Source of the DNA: Neorhizobium sp. JUb45
GTDB lineage: Bacteria; Pseudomonadota; Alphaproteobacteria; Rhizobiales; Rhizobiaceae
Length of the DNA: 64,000 nt
Direction of reading: 5' to 3'
Assembly (NCBI RefSeq): GCF_004343585.1
Contig: NZ_SLYW01000003.1
Location: 847,857 to 911,856 of the forward strand
The position numbers and the translations under genes were made by a program. The notes under the pieces were generated by a model, which saw nothing but the letters and a program-made list of their open reading frames with translations, was not told the origin of the DNA and did no database searches. Shown here piece after piece: positions 16,555 through 26,789 of the stretch (position 1 is the stretch's first letter; every line of letters starts with the position of its first letter).

Positions 16555-17973
16555 TCACAGCTTGTAAGCTGTCTTCGCCAGGTTATAGGCCAGTTCCCAG
16601 GCCAGTTCGTGGGCGTCGTCGATCTCCAGACGATGCTCGGCCACCAGTCGCGCAAGGAAACCGCAATCGATACGGCGCGCCACGTCATGGCGGGCAGGGA
16701 TGGACAGGAAGGCGCGGGTGTCGTCGTTGAAGCCGACCGTGTTGTAGAAACCGGCCGTTTCCGTCGTCTGCTCGCGGTAGCGGCGGATGCCTTCGGGGCT
16801 GTCATGGAACCACCAGGCCGGGCCGAGGCGCAGCGCCGGATAATGGCCCGCCAGCGGTGCCAGTTCGCGGGCATAGGCGGTTTCGTCCAGCGTGAACAGG
16901 ATGACGGTGAGGCGCGGGTCGTTGCCGAAACGGTCGAGCAATGGCTTCAAATTGCCGACATAGTCGGTTGCCTTCGGAATGTCGGCGCCCTTGTCCTTGC
17001 CGTATCGGGCAAAGATCTGGTGGTTGTGATCGCGGAATGCACCGGGATGGATCTGCATGACCAGACCGTCGACAACGCTCATCTTGGCCATTTCCGTCAG
17101 CATCTGGCCACGGAAGGTTTCGGCATCGGCGGTAGAAACCGCGCCGCTGATGACCCGCTGGTAAAGTGACGCGGCATCTTCATCGGAAAGGTTTTCGGTA
17201 CGGGCCGTTGCATGGCCGTGGTCTGTCGACGTGGCGCCGGCCACCTCCTTGAAATACTGGCGGCGGTTCTGCAGGGCGCCCAGGTAACCGGCGAAACTGG
17301 AAACGTTGCCGCCGGTAATGCGGCCGAGTTCCGCGACATTTTTCGCAAAATTCGGGAATTCCGGATCAACAACCGGGTCGGGACGGAATGCCGAGACGAC
17401 GCGGCCCTTCCACCCACTCTCACCCAGTTTGCGATGGTGGCGCAAATCGTCGAGCGGGCTTTCCGTGGTGGCGATCACCTCGATGTTGAAACGCTCGTAA
17501 AGTGCGCGCGGCAGGAATTCGGGGCGCTGAAGTGCTTCGGAAATGTGGTCATAGAAGCGGTCGGCGCTTTCCGCAGTCAGCCGTTCCTTGATGCCGAACA
17601 CCTCGGTGAAGGCATGGGCCAGCCAGATCCAGGACGGCGTGCCGCGGAACAGGTGAAAATTCTCGGCAAAGATGCGCCAGATCTTGCGCTTGTCAGTCTC
17701 CACTTCCGTGCCGTCTATGGTCGGAATGCCGAGGCTTTCGAGCCGGATTCCCTGGCTGTAGAGCATGCGGTGGACATAGTGGTCGGGAACGATGAAGAGG
17801 CTGGAAGGATCGCCGAACGGCGCATTGTCTGCAAACCAGGAAGGTTCCGTATGGCCATGCGGGCTGACGATCGGCAGGTCGGCAACCTTGGCGTAAAGGC
17901 TGCGGGCAATATCCCGCGTGGCGGGCGCATCGGGAAAAAGCCGATCCGGATGAAGTGAAAACGTGTTGGTCAT
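16555..17973 (-). CDS. uxaC: Uronate (glucuronate/galacturonate) isomerase UxaC
   Basis: A 472-residue amidohydrolase-like isomerase that converts D-galacturonate to D-tagaturonate, or D-glucuronate to D-fructuronate. The N-terminal metal motif is SPHGHTEPSWFADN near residues 37-50; the body has the usual YSQGIRLESLGIP and TTESPLDDLRHH segments. Length matches the family. It links the oligogalacturonide operon upstream with UxaB and UxaA at the left end of the window: GH28 releases galacturonate, then UxaC, UxaB and UxaA act in turn. Confidence 0.95.
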   Translation of the reverse strand: MTNTFSLHPDRLFPDAPATRDIARSLYAKVADLPIVSPHGHTEPSWFADNAPFGDPSSLFIVPDHYVHRMLYSQGIRLESLGIPTIDGTEVETDKRKIWRIFAENFHLFRGTPSWIWLAHAFTEVFGIKERLTAESADRFYDHISEALQRPEFLPRALYERFNIEVIATTESPLDDLRHHRKLGESGWKGRVVSAFRPDPVVDPEFPNFAKNVAELGRITGGNVSSFAGYLGALQNRRQYFKEVAGATSTDHGHATARTENLSDEDAASLYQRVISGAVSTADAETFRGQMLTEMAKMSVVDGLVMQIHPGAFRDHNHQIFARYGKDKGADIPKATDYVGNLKPLLDRFGNDPRLTVILFTLDETAYARELAPLAGHYPALRLGPAWWFHDSPEGIRRYREQTTETAGFYNTVGFNDDTRAFLSIPARHDVARRIDCGFLARLVAEHRLEIDDAHELAWELAYNLAKTAYKL

Positions 17974-18170
17974 TCGATACCCTTTCTAGACATGCCCCGC
18001 CTCCCATGGCTGTGCATTCCGTGATGCTGTCTCCGGCGCGTGGCTTTGTGTCGTGTGGTGACGATCAAAATCCATTCGCCGGCAAGGCTCAGTGGATGTC
18101 GTGCCGCGCGCGAGCCTCCAAGGCGCGAAACACGAATCTCAGTGGTGGTCCCGCTTGGCGGGATGCCGCG

Positions 18171-19298
18171 TCAGTTAGATGCCAAGTGCCGTACAGGTGC
18201 AACCTGATCTTTGAGCGACAAAATGACTTGCGCATACGCCATCATGAAAGGGCCCACGCCCTTGGCATCGTCGGACACGACCTCTTCAACGAGGTAATAT
18301 TCCGGTGAACCATCACGGTAGCGTCCATTGAACGGCCCGAGACCGGCGACCTGGCAAATGCCGGTGAGGCGGGTTTCGCCGTCCTCATCGATGAGCCGCG
18401 TATCGGCCAGTGCATCGACTGCTTTTGCGCCTGCTGCGGTAACACGCTGCATGTCCGGTGCATCAAGATGGAGGTCGGTGGCGTAGGAAAGTGCATAGGC
18501 AAACATCGCTGAGGCCGAGGTTTCCTCGTAGTTGCCGTCAAGGTCCGGCGCGTCGAGAACCTGGGGCCAGAGGCCTGACGCCTGCTGTCGGTTCGCGATT
18601 GCGGTGAGGATGGTGCCTGTCTGCCTTCGCAGCGCTGCCGTTGCGTGATCGTCCGGCAGAACCGCCAGAATATCCACCAGCGCCATTGCCTGCCAGCCCA
18701 TGGCGCGTGCCCAGACTGCCGGCGATTTGCCGGTGGCGGAATCCGCCCATTTTTCCTTGCGGCTGTCGTCGTAACCGTGAACATGCATGCCGCCGCCGAT
18801 CGCCGTCAGGGCAAGCGCCGTCGCCATCTGCTGCAATGCGTCGCTGATCCGCGGTGTTTCACCGGCCGCCATCGCGTATTCCACCTGAAACGGCAGGCCC
18901 ATGTAGAGGCCATCCAGCCAGACCTGGGAATGATACCGCTTCTTGTGCCAGTAATTGCCGGCGGGGATGCGCGGATGGGTGTCAAGCTGGGCGATCAGGC
19001 GTTTCGCTGCAGCCATGTAACGCGGATCGCCGGTTTCGCGATCAAGGAACAGCAGGTTGCGACCGGGCAGGATGTTGTCGATATTGAATTCATCCGGCGT
19101 GTAACCCGCCAGACTTCCATCCTTGCCGACCTGCGGCGAGATCAGCCGGATAAGGTGGTCGAACCAGCGTTGCTCGCCGGTTGCCTTGTAGAGCAGTTCC
19201 AGCCCACGATAGATGCAGCCGTCCTCATAACACCAGGCGCCGTTCTTATAGGCTTCGTAGCGGCTGCAGAATTGGTCGAAATATTCGGTGGGTTTCAT
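18171..19298 (-). CDS. GH105/GH88-type unsaturated (rhamno)galacturonyl hydrolase
   Basis: A 375-residue alpha/alpha-barrel hydrolase of the YteR/RhiN type. It removes the unsaturated uronic acid left at the end of pectin fragments by lyases. The motif [12 protein letters not shown] holds the likely catalytic Asp129. There is no signal peptide, so it should act on imported oligosaccharides in the cytoplasm. The start at 19298 overlaps the GH28 stop by four bases; an upstream in-frame ATG at 19361 is disfavoured. It is the last gene of the AraC-linked importer operon. Confidence 0.9.
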   Translation of the reverse strand: MKPTEYFDQFCSRYEAYKNGAWCYEDGCIYRGLELLYKATGEQRWFDHLIRLISPQVGKDGSLAGYTPDEFNIDNILPGRNLLFLDRETGDPRYMAAAKRLIAQLDTHPRIPAGNYWHKKRYHSQVWLDGLYMGLPFQVEYAMAAGETPRISDALQQMATALALTAIGGGMHVHGYDDSRKEKWADSATGKSPAVWARAMGWQAMALVDILAVLPDDHATAALRRQTGTILTAIANRQQASGLWPQVLDAPDLDGNYEETSASAMFAYALSYATDLHLDAPDMQRVTAAGAKAVDALADTRLIDEDGETRLTGICQVAGLGPFNGRYRDGSPEYYLVEEVVSDDAKGVGPFMMAYAQVILSLKDQVAPVRHLASN

Positions 19299-20860
19299 GA
19301 GGCCGCCAACAGGTTGGAGAGAGAGATCGGATCGGTTGAAAGAAGTTTGAGGTTGTCGCAATCGATCTCGGCATGTTCGCCGAGAATGCCTTCGTGACGC
19401 ATCGGGCGAACCCCGTCGGCCATGATCGGCGGCATCGGTGTCGCGGTCGGATCATGGGAGTGAACGCGCAGTTGCCGGATGCGAATGTTGCGTATGGGCA
19501 TTTCCGGCAGGCCCAGAAAAACACCGGTCGCCAATGCGAGGCCATGCACATCGACATCCTCGACGAGGATGCCATCGATCTCCGGCGTGCCTTCGACAAC
19601 GGCTGCCGGTTCGCGCGATTGTACCCATTCATCATGGCCGTCCGCATCGCAGAAATAATGAGCGTTGGCCGACAGCGGCACCAGTACACCGTCCATCCTG
19701 ACCCGGCGCATCGCAATATTGCTGATCGCTCCACCGCGTCCGCGCCGTGTCTTGATGCGCAAGCCGCGATCGGTGCCGATCATCTCGCAATCCTCGACCG
19801 TCACGTCATGAACGCCGCCGGACATTTCCGAGCCGATGACGACGCCGCCATGGCCGCGTTCCATCATGCAGTGGCGGATGTCGATGCCGCGTGTTTCGCG
19901 CAGATGCCCGGCTTCTCCTGAGCGACCGCGTTTCCCGGCCTTGATTGCAATGCAATCGTCCCCGACGGAGAAACGTACACCTTCGACGCGCACATCGGTG
20001 CAGCCTTCTGGATCGAACCCATCGGTGTTGGGGCTGTCATGCGGAGCCTGAATATGAAGTCCGACTGCTTTCAGGCCGTCACAGCCTTGCGGATGCACTG
20101 TCCATGACGGCGCGTTGCGAATGGTAAAGCCGAGTAGGGTGACATCCCTGCAGTCGATCAGATGCAGACCGCGCGGGCGTCGCGCGCCGTTGCGGGTTTC
20201 CTTGGGCCATGTCCACCAGTCGCCGGCATTGCCCGAGCCGTCGAGAACGCCTCTGCCTTCGATGATCAGCCGCTCGGTGCCGATCGCATGCACCGGTGCC
20301 GCGAAACACGCGTCCGGCAACCCTTCCCAACTGCCGAGCATATGATCGGCGGCATCATGCGCCGGCAGAATGGGCCAGCCGTCGCGCAGGCTTGGTGCGC
20401 GAAGAACGGCGCCCTTTGCCAGATTGAGCGTCATGTCGCTCTTGAGCGCCAGTGGCAGTGTTGTCCAGACGCCCGGGCCGATATGAAGCGTGCCGCCGAC
20501 AGGAACATAGGCCAGCGCCTCGTTCAGCTTGCTTGCATTATGCTGGGCAGACTCGAGATCGGTCAGCGGCGCATCCGCGACGAGCCCGAAATTTGCGGCA
20601 TTGACCAGGCCCGCGCAGCCCCGTGTCTGGAAATGGAAATCCGCAAAGCCCTCGACAGAAAGCCGATAGCGCGTGTCGGGTTCGAGTCCGTCAACAAGCG
20701 TCACAACCCGGTCGGTCGTACCCTGCTGCGAAAATTCATTGCTTCCGGCCTGAGACAAGCGCCAGGAAAGCGGTTGTGTCAGCTCATAACGTGCGCCGGG
20801 CACAGGCAATCTTATGGCCGCGATCCGGCCGGAGATCGCAACTGCAATGGCTTTGTTCAT
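19295..20860 (-). CDS. GH28 polygalacturonase/exopolygalacturonase with N-terminal FnIII-like domain
   Basis: A 521-residue right-handed beta-helix glycosidase. All four GH28 motifs are visible: SPNTDGFD (Asp280), GDDCIAIK (Asp301/302), [12 protein letters not shown] (His337) and LRIKTR (Arg368, Lys370). The first 90 residues form a beta-rich, fibronectin-III-like module ending in [14 protein letters not shown], as in exo-acting family members. No clear signal peptide is present, so a cytoplasmic exo-enzyme releasing galacturonate from imported oligomers is the best reading. The start could also be the adjacent ATG at 20863. It is coupled to the GH105 gene by ATGA. Confidence 0.92.
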   Translation of the reverse strand: MNKAIAVAISGRIAAIRLPVPGARYELTQPLSWRLSQAGSNEFSQQGTTDRVVTLVDGLEPDTRYRLSVEGFADFHFQTRGCAGLVNAANFGLVADAPLTDLESAQHNASKLNEALAYVPVGGTLHIGPGVWTTLPLALKSDMTLNLAKGAVLRAPSLRDGWPILPAHDAADHMLGSWEGLPDACFAAPVHAIGTERLIIEGRGVLDGSGNAGDWWTWPKETRNGARRPRGLHLIDCRDVTLLGFTIRNAPSWTVHPQGCDGLKAVGLHIQAPHDSPNTDGFDPEGCTDVRVEGVRFSVGDDCIAIKAGKRGRSGEAGHLRETRGIDIRHCMMERGHGGVVIGSEMSGGVHDVTVEDCEMIGTDRGLRIKTRRGRGGAISNIAMRRVRMDGVLVPLSANAHYFCDADGHDEWVQSREPAAVVEGTPEIDGILVEDVDVHGLALATGVFLGLPEMPIRNIRIRQLRVHSHDPTATPMPPIMADGVRPMRHEGILGEHAEIDCDNLKLLSTDPISLSNLLAAS

Positions 20861-20927
20861 CATCTCTCTCTTGGATTGGTTCGCCACCCGGCATGACGCG
20901 CAGCCGGGTGGCGGTTGCCACTGGCGA

Positions 20928-22196
20928 TTAGTCGAACTTGGCGAGAACGTCGTTCACGCCTTCGATGATCTGTTCGGCGGCTTCCTTTTCGTCGATCTGC
21001 TCGTAGGCATATTCTTCAAGCGTATCGATGATCAGGCTGCGGATGACCGGGTGTTCGTTGAACGGCGAAATCGTCGGGCCGCTGGCGGCCATGGCGATTT
21101 CGTTCGCGGCACGAACTTCCGGCTCTCCTTCCTTGCCGAGGCGGGCGATCGCTGCCTTAGAGGCCGGAATGCCGCGCGACGTGCCGAGAATGTCGATGCC
21201 TTCCGGTTCGTTCAGCAGGCAATTGACGATCTGGGCGGCGGCCTCCGGGTTTTTGGAGTTTTTGGAAACGGAGAACACCATCGAAGGTTTGCGATAGACG
21301 CCGTCGGTGACGGCATTCGTCAGCTTCAACATCGGAACGGGTTTCAGAACCTGTCCATCCTTGAGCGGGTCTGCATATTTCGAATAGGTCGAATCCCATT
21401 CATAGGAGCCGGCAATCTTGCCTTCCGACCATGCCGGCTTTTCGAAAAGGTTGACGTTGCCATCAGCCGCTTCCTGCTTCTGCGAGCGGATGGCACCGGT
21501 TTCGACCAGCTTGCCAAGGAAGCTGATGCCGGCTTCCAGTTCTTCCGGCGTCCATGCTACACGGTTGGTCTTCGGATCGACCATGTCCTTGCCGGTTGCC
21601 TGGGTGACAGCCAGAATGGTCAAAAGATGCGCCGTCTCCTTGACCGCGTTGAACGTGTAATAATCCGGGCCGAGCTTTGCCTTGACCGTCTTGGTCATCT
21701 CGAAGAACTCTTCCCAGGTCTTCGGCACGGCAACGCCCGCTTTCTCAAGCGTCGTCGTATTGAAGAAGAACACGCGGCCGGTCGTCGATACCGATACGCC
21801 CTGCAGCACGTTGTTCATCGAACCGGATGCCAGATCTGCGTCCGACCAGTTGGAGAGGTCGATTCCCTTCAATGTGCGCAGGTCGGCAAATCCGTTGCCG
21901 TCCTTGGAAAACAGCGGCAGCCATGGCCAATTCACCTGAATGATGTCCGCTTCGGTCTTGCCGGCCATCTGGGTCGTCAGTTTTTCCAGATACCCGTCGA
22001 AGCCGGTGAATTCCCCCTTCACTGTGTGCCCGTGTTTGGTGCCGCAGGCGGCAATGGCTTTCTGTGTGGCAACGTGGCGGCTTTCACCACCCCACCATGA
22101 CATGCGCAGTTCCGCCGCTCCTGCCGACGGTGCCATCGCGATGAGACCCAGTGCCGTACCGGCCATGATGACTGACGATTTGAGTATGCTCTTCAT
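20928..22196 (-). CDS. Sugar ABC importer substrate-binding protein (pectin oligosaccharide type)
   Basis: A 422-residue periplasmic protein of the carbohydrate CUT1 class. The signal peptide ends at SAGAAEL (about residue 28); the mature start [11 protein letters not shown] is typical. Further motifs include [14 protein letters not shown] near residue 85 and [19 protein letters not shown]. The operon has GH28 and GH105 genes, so the cargo is likely an oligogalacturonide or rhamnogalacturonan fragment, comparable to the TogB system. The 22-base gap to the ATPase gene supports co-transcription. Confidence 0.9.
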   Translation of the reverse strand: MKSILKSSVIMAGTALGLIAMAPSAGAAELRMSWWGGESRHVATQKAIAACGTKHGHTVKGEFTGFDGYLEKLTTQMAGKTEADIIQVNWPWLPLFSKDGNGFADLRTLKGIDLSNWSDADLASGSMNNVLQGVSVSTTGRVFFFNTTTLEKAGVAVPKTWEEFFEMTKTVKAKLGPDYYTFNAVKETAHLLTILAVTQATGKDMVDPKTNRVAWTPEELEAGISFLGKLVETGAIRSQKQEAADGNVNLFEKPAWSEGKIAGSYEWDSTYSKYADPLKDGQVLKPVPMLKLTNAVTDGVYRKPSMVFSVSKNSKNPEAAAQIVNCLLNEPEGIDILGTSRGIPASKAAIARLGKEGEPEVRAANEIAMAASGPTISPFNEHPVIRSLIIDTLEEYAYEQIDEKEAAEQIIEGVNDVLAKFD

Positions 22197-22217
22197 AATC
22201 CTGCCTCCTCTTTGAAA

Positions 22218-23336
22218 TTAAGCCGCGATGCTGCTGCCTCCATGCAGCGAAACATTGCGGCCGTCCGATTTATCGAAAATGTGAAGTGTCTTCGGGTCGG
22301 GGCGCAGGCGGATCACATCCGACTGTCCGCGTGCCTCGAATTCCGCAGCGCCGACGACGCTGATCAGGCGGCGCCCCTCGCAATCGGCGTGCATGTAGAC
22401 CTCGTGGCCCATGAACTCGGCATTGACCAGTCTGGCATGCAGTGCCGGCCCTTCCGATACCAGCGAAAACTGCTGTGGCCGAATGCCCAGAACCGCCTGA
22501 TCGGGCTGCCCCGAAAGCCGGCCGTGCAACTCGCCGCCCAGCGTCAGACGCTGGCTGCCCATGACGAAATCGCCGCCCTCCATCGCCCCTTCCACGAGGT
22601 TCATTTCCGGCGTGCCGATGAACCCGGCGACGAACAGATTGGCGGGTGCGTTATAAAGCTCCTTCGGCGTCGCGACCTGCATGATGCGGCCGGCCTGCAT
22701 GACGCAGATACGGTCACCCATGGTCATGGCTTCCGTCTGGTCATGGGTGACGTAGACGACAGTGGGTGAGCTTCCCTGTGCCTTCAGCTGGCGGTGCAGA
22801 TCGGTGATGCGCACCCGCATCGAGGCGCGCAGCTTGGCATCGAGGTTCGACAGCGGTTCGTCGAACAAGAAGACGCCGGGATCTTTAATCAGCGCCCGTC
22901 CGAGCGCGACACGTTGTGCTTGTCCGCCCGACAACTGTTTGGGCAGACGATCGAGCAGCGGCTCGATTTCCAGAATGGCGGCGACATGAGCGACGGCCGC
23001 TTCGATTTCAGCTTTCGGGCGGCCGGCAATGCGCAGGCCGAAGGAAAGATTGCCGCGCACCTTCATATGCGGATAAAGCGCATAATTCTGGAACACCATG
23101 GCGATCGAGCGTTTGCTCGGCGGCAGATCGTTGACGCGCTGCCCGCCGATGATGACGTCGCCACCGCTGATGTCTTCAAGCCCGGCGATCATGCGCAGTG
23201 TGGTCGATTTGGCGCAGCCGGATGGGCCGACCAGTACCATGAACTCCCCGTCATGGATATCGAGGTTGAGACCGTGAACGACCTTGTTGGTCTTGTTGTA
23301 GATCTTTTCGAGGTTTTTCAGTTGAACGTGTGCCAT
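22218..23336 (-). CDS. Sugar ABC importer ATP-binding protein (UgpC/MalK type)
   Basis: A 372-residue ATPase with a C-terminal MalK-like regulatory OB domain. Walker A reads GPSGCAKST, with Ala in place of the usual second Gly, a variant common in rhizobial MalK homologues. The signature is LSGGQAQRVALGRAL and Walker B is VFLFDEPLSNLD; the C-terminal part contains VLGIRPQQFSLV. Start at 23336, one base after the permease stop. It drives the importer formed by the two permeases downstream of the AraC gene. Confidence 0.95.
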   Translation of the reverse strand: MAHVQLKNLEKIYNKTNKVVHGLNLDIHDGEFMVLVGPSGCAKSTTLRMIAGLEDISGGDVIIGGQRVNDLPPSKRSIAMVFQNYALYPHMKVRGNLSFGLRIAGRPKAEIEAAVAHVAAILEIEPLLDRLPKQLSGGQAQRVALGRALIKDPGVFLFDEPLSNLDAKLRASMRVRITDLHRQLKAQGSSPTVVYVTHDQTEAMTMGDRICVMQAGRIMQVATPKELYNAPANLFVAGFIGTPEMNLVEGAMEGGDFVMGSQRLTLGGELHGRLSGQPDQAVLGIRPQQFSLVSEGPALHARLVNAEFMGHEVYMHADCEGRRLISVVGAAEFEARGQSDVIRLRPDPKTLHIFDKSDGRNVSLHGGSSIAA

Positions 23337-23337
23337 G

Positions 23338-24243
23338 TCAGCCTTTCCTGCCTCCCGCAGAAATCCCTTCGATGAAGTAACGCTGCGCCACAAAGAACAC
23401 GACCAGCGCAGGTGTGATGGTGAGCACCGACATCGCCAGGATGCGGTTCCATTCGAAGGCTTCGGTTGTATCGATTGAGAGTTTGAGCGCGAGGCTCACC
23501 GGGTATTTGTCGACGGACGAGATATAGATCAGCGGCCCGAGGAAATCGTTCATCGTCCACATGAACTGGAACAGGCAGACCGAGACCAGTGCCGGCCCGA
23601 GCATGGGGACGACGATATAGACCAGCGTCTGCAGGCTGTTGGCGCCATCGACGCGGGCAGCCTCTTCCATATCCGTCGGCAGCGAGCGCAAGAACTGCAC
23701 CAGCATGAAGACGAAGAAGGCATCACCGGCGAGTGCCGACGGCACCCACAGCGGCAGAAAGCTGTCGAGCCAGCCGAGATCCCGGAAGAGAATATATTGC
23801 GGGATGCGGGTGACGACGTTGGGCAGCAGCAGAACGGCAATGACCGATCCGAACAGTACTTTCTTGAACGGAAACTCGAAGCGCGCGAAGGCATAGGCCA
23901 CCATCGTGCAGGAAATCGCCGTGCCTATAACCTTCGGCAGGATGATCAGGAACGAGTTCCAGAAAAACCGGCCGAACGTGTAGGGCGTGGACGTCTGCCA
24001 GCCGCGAGTATATCCTTCCAGCGTCGGGCTTGAGGGCAGGAAACCGGCACCGGAGAAGATCTCCGAATTGGTCTTGAAGCTGGCGCCGACCAGCCAGATC
24101 AGCGGGTAGAGCATCAGGAAACCGACGCCGAACAGCAGCGCGTAACGGATGACCGATGAGATCAGGTCCATGCGCGCCCGCCGGGCGGCCGCGGCTTCGT
24201 CGGTTGTGTGGATCGATGTGTTGGACAAATGGATGTCTGTCAT
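23338..24243 (-). CDS. Sugar ABC importer permease (MalG type)
   Basis: A 301-residue inner-membrane permease with about six hydrophobic segments. The EAA coupling loop is EEAARVDGANSLQTLVYIVVPMLGPAL near residues 195-220. The N-terminal 30 residues are polar and cytoplasmic, and the first membrane segment starts near YALLFGVGFLMLYPLIW. It partners with the MalF-type permease encoded 3 bases upstream and with the following ATPase. Confidence 0.95.
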   Translation of the reverse strand: MTDIHLSNTSIHTTDEAAAARRARMDLISSVIRYALLFGVGFLMLYPLIWLVGASFKTNSEIFSGAGFLPSSPTLEGYTRGWQTSTPYTFGRFFWNSFLIILPKVIGTAISCTMVAYAFARFEFPFKKVLFGSVIAVLLLPNVVTRIPQYILFRDLGWLDSFLPLWVPSALAGDAFFVFMLVQFLRSLPTDMEEAARVDGANSLQTLVYIVVPMLGPALVSVCLFQFMWTMNDFLGPLIYISSVDKYPVSLALKLSIDTTEAFEWNRILAMSVLTITPALVVFFVAQRYFIEGISAGGRKG

Positions 24244-24246
24244 GGC

Positions 24247-25128
24247 TCAGCTCCTCTTGTCGCCGGCGTAATAGACCCATTTCTTCGAGGACCAGAAGGC
24301 CACGAGGGTCAGGACCATGATGATGGCGAAGAGCACCCAGGCGATCGCCGAGGCGTAGCCCATGTTGAACTTCTTGAAGGCCTCTTCGTAGATGTAGAGG
24401 GGCAGCAGATAGGTGGATTTCAGCGGGCCGCCCTGGGTGATGATGTAGGGGCCGTTGAACTCCTGGAATGCCTGGACCATCTGCATGACGAGGTTGAAGA
24501 AGATGACCGGGGTCAAAAGCGGCAGGGTGACGAAGATGAAGGTCGTGACCTTGCCGGCACCATCGATGGAGGCTGCCTCATAGAGCGACTTGTCGATCGA
24601 TTGCAGGGCGGCGAGGAAGATCACCATGGCCGAGCCGAACTGCCAGCAACGCAGAAGCGTGATGGTGAAAAGCGCATTTGCCGGATCGCCGAACCAGTCG
24701 ACAGGACCGAAACCGAGCGTGGCGATCGCCATGTTGACGAGGCCTTCGGTCGAAAACAGGTAACGCCACAGAACGGCGATGGCGATCGATCCGCCAAGGA
24801 TCGACGGCACGTAAAATGCCGTGCGGAAGATGTTAATGAACTTCAGCTTGTAGTTCAGGATGGCCGCGATGAAGAGCGCGAAGGCCAGCTTCAACGGCAC
24901 GGTGCTGAACACGTAGAGAAGCGTGACGCTCAGCGATTTTTCAAAAGTACGGTCACGGGTGAAAAGTCGTTGGTAATTGGAAAGCCCGGTCCATTGCGGG
25001 CTGCTCATCAGGTCGTAGCTGGTGAAGCTCAGATAAAGCGACGTCAGAAACGGTATCGCCGTGAAAATAACGAGGCCGACCAGATAGGGTGCCAGATAGG
25101 CATAACCCAAGAAACGCTGCGACCTCAT
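24247..25128 (-). CDS. Sugar ABC importer permease (MalF type)
   Basis: A 293-residue permease with about six membrane segments. The first is YLAPYLVGLVIFTAIPFL. The EAA loop is YEAASIDGAGKVTTFIFVTLPLLTP near residue 200. The start at 25128 is preceded by GGAGGTATCAC, a clear ribosome site; upstream ATG at 25155 is unlikely. First gene of the six-gene pectin-oligomer operon, divergent from the AraC regulator. Confidence 0.94.
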   Translation of the reverse strand: MRSQRFLGYAYLAPYLVGLVIFTAIPFLTSLYLSFTSYDLMSSPQWTGLSNYQRLFTRDRTFEKSLSVTLLYVFSTVPLKLAFALFIAAILNYKLKFINIFRTAFYVPSILGGSIAIAVLWRYLFSTEGLVNMAIATLGFGPVDWFGDPANALFTITLLRCWQFGSAMVIFLAALQSIDKSLYEAASIDGAGKVTTFIFVTLPLLTPVIFFNLVMQMVQAFQEFNGPYIITQGGPLKSTYLLPLYIYEEAFKKFNMGYASAIAWVLFAIIMVLTLVAFWSSKKWVYYAGDKRS

Positions 25129-25165
25129 GTGATACCTCCGGAGGGTGCATGACACCCCGAAAAGG

Positions 25166-25274
25166 CAAATTCATTTTTGTACAAATTCAATTCCTCCTCC
25201 AGCCAGAAAGTGCAAGGCTGTTATGCGTCAAGCACTTAGCTCTCAATCCAAACAAAGATCAATTTGTCCAATTG
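25166..25274. promoter_or_regulatory. Candidate AraC-type sites in the divergent promoter region
   Basis: CAAATTCA occurs twice as a direct repeat (25166-25173 and 25182-25189), a 16-base offset. A small inverted repeat CAATT...AATTG spans 25260-25274. Both lie between the importer operon and the AraC gene; direct repeats are typical of AraC-family binding. No footprint evidence exists. Confidence 0.3.
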
Positions 25275-25328
25275 AGCTGTAATACCCGTGACATAATGGG
25301 ATTTTTGTCCCAGAATGAATAAACAAAC

Positions 25329-26252
25329 ATGGGAAAAAAAATGGACGAAATCGAAGGTGGAATTCTCTCCAGTATTGCACCATCGGCGCTGGCGCTCAGC
25401 CTGACGCGTGCAACCATCCGGATGCAGCATTCGAGGGTCTGGAGGATCGATAAAACCAACCCGGTGGAGGATCTGGTGATCTGCCTTGAGGGGCGCGGGC
25501 ACTATGTGATCGAAGGCGAGCGTTACGTGATGGAGCCGGGCGACGCGATGTTGATCCGGCGGGGGCAGCGTTTCCGCGGCTGGAACCACGGACCGGAAGC
25601 CTATACCGGCATCGCCCAGCATTTCATGCTCGACATCTACGGCAAGCACGATCTGATCGCGCAGATGGAATTGCGGCCGCTGGTGCGGCTGAAAAAATGG
25701 TCGCTGCTGGAGCCGCTCGTGCGACAGTACCGGCAGACCGCGCCGCCGTCATCGATCACGCTCAGCCAGCATCACCTCTTCATGTATCTGCTGATCGCCT
25801 ATATCGAGGATGCATTCGTTCGCTGGCACGACAGCGCCACCTATCAGGCAGAGGGGGCGGACGCTCTGGATCTGGCGGTCATGAAGGCAGTGGCGATGAT
25901 ATCCGCCAACGCGCTCGATGCGGATATTTCGGAAAAGGCGGTCGATGCCTCGCCGTTCAATGCCGATTATTTTCTGCGTGAGTTCAAGAAAAGGGTGGGG
26001 CAGACGCCGCGCAAATATCAGGAACTCAAGCGGATGGAACGTGCCATGCACCTGCTCGAAACCGGAATGCCGGTTGCCACCGCGGCCGCGGAAGTGGGCT
26101 ATGGTGATCCCTATTATTTCTCACGCATGTTCCGCCGCACGACCGGCATGAGCCCGCGCGACCATGTGAACCGCGTGAAGCGAAATCGCAATGGCGGGCT
26201 GATGGGGCTGGACGAGCCGGAACAGCAGCGCCTGATGAATGCCGAGCCGTAA
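25329..26252 (+). CDS. AraC-family transcriptional regulator
   Basis: A 307-residue protein with an N-terminal cupin sensing domain (GRGHYVIEGERYVMEPGDAMLI near residues 58-80) and a C-terminal AraC double helix-turn-helix (YFLREFKKRVGQTPRKYQ and AAAEVGYGDPYYFSRMF, about 215-275). The sensor probably binds a sugar from pectin and activates the divergent importer-glycosidase operon. The start at 25329 is the upper choice; Met5 (25341) is also possible. Confidence 0.9.
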   Translation: MGKKMDEIEGGILSSIAPSALALSLTRATIRMQHSRVWRIDKTNPVEDLVICLEGRGHYVIEGERYVMEPGDAMLIRRGQRFRGWNHGPEAYTGIAQHFMLDIYGKHDLIAQMELRPLVRLKKWSLLEPLVRQYRQTAPPSSITLSQHHLFMYLLIAYIEDAFVRWHDSATYQAEGADALDLAVMKAVAMISANALDADISEKAVDASPFNADYFLREFKKRVGQTPRKYQELKRMERAMHLLETGMPVATAAAEVGYGDPYYFSRMFRRTTGMSPRDHVNRVKRNRNGGLMGLDEPEQQRLMNAEP

Positions 26253-26306
26253 TCGCGAGGCTGCGCTTCGATATGTGCGGCGCCACATGGCGCCAACGGC
26301 GTGGTC

Positions 26307-26663
26307 TCAGAGCTCATCCTTGTCGGGATCGACATGGCGCGGTTTCGCACCCAGCCGGGCCAGCACCTTGCCCGGAATGCCGTATTCCCTGATGACGTCC
26401 TCGCCATTGTGAAGCCCGCAAGTCTCGCGATGGACGAAGAAACCCCAGACGGCTTCGGCAGCGGCATCAAGCAGCCGTTCGTGTTTTTCCGTGTCCAAAG
26501 CCTTGCTCTCGCCGGCAACGAGCGCGGCAATCGCCTTTTCGACGGCTTGTCCATGACGGCCAAGCGCGCTGGCACGCTCTGCCATCAGTTCATATTCAAG
26601 GACGGCAAGGCCGCTTTTCATCGGATCGGATTTTCCAAAATTCCCCGGTGGGCGAACTGTCAT
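26307..26663 (-). CDS. Conserved small protein (DUF6665-like)
   Basis: A 118-residue soluble protein starting MTVRPPGNFG. It is helical and has a long hydrophilic middle with LEYELMAERASALG, and a C-terminal HRETCGLHNGEDVIREYGIP. It resembles the DUF6665 proteins seen in rhizobia, from memory; no function is known. The start at 26663 was chosen over 26720 because it opens the family-like sequence. It stands alone between the AraC gene and the GntR pair. Confidence 0.65.
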   Translation of the reverse strand: MTVRPPGNFGKSDPMKSGLAVLEYELMAERASALGRHGQAVEKAIAALVAGESKALDTEKHERLLDAAAEAVWGFFVHRETCGLHNGEDVIREYGIPGKVLARLGAKPRHVDPDKDEL

Positions 26664-26789
26664 GTCGATCTCCGTGGATGATACCGTGCCCGATATGGGC
26701 GCGATGACAAGCACCATCATGGCCCGACATGGCCGGTATCGCGACCGGCAATATGACGCATGCGCTTTGAATGCGTTTTAGGACGCGCG

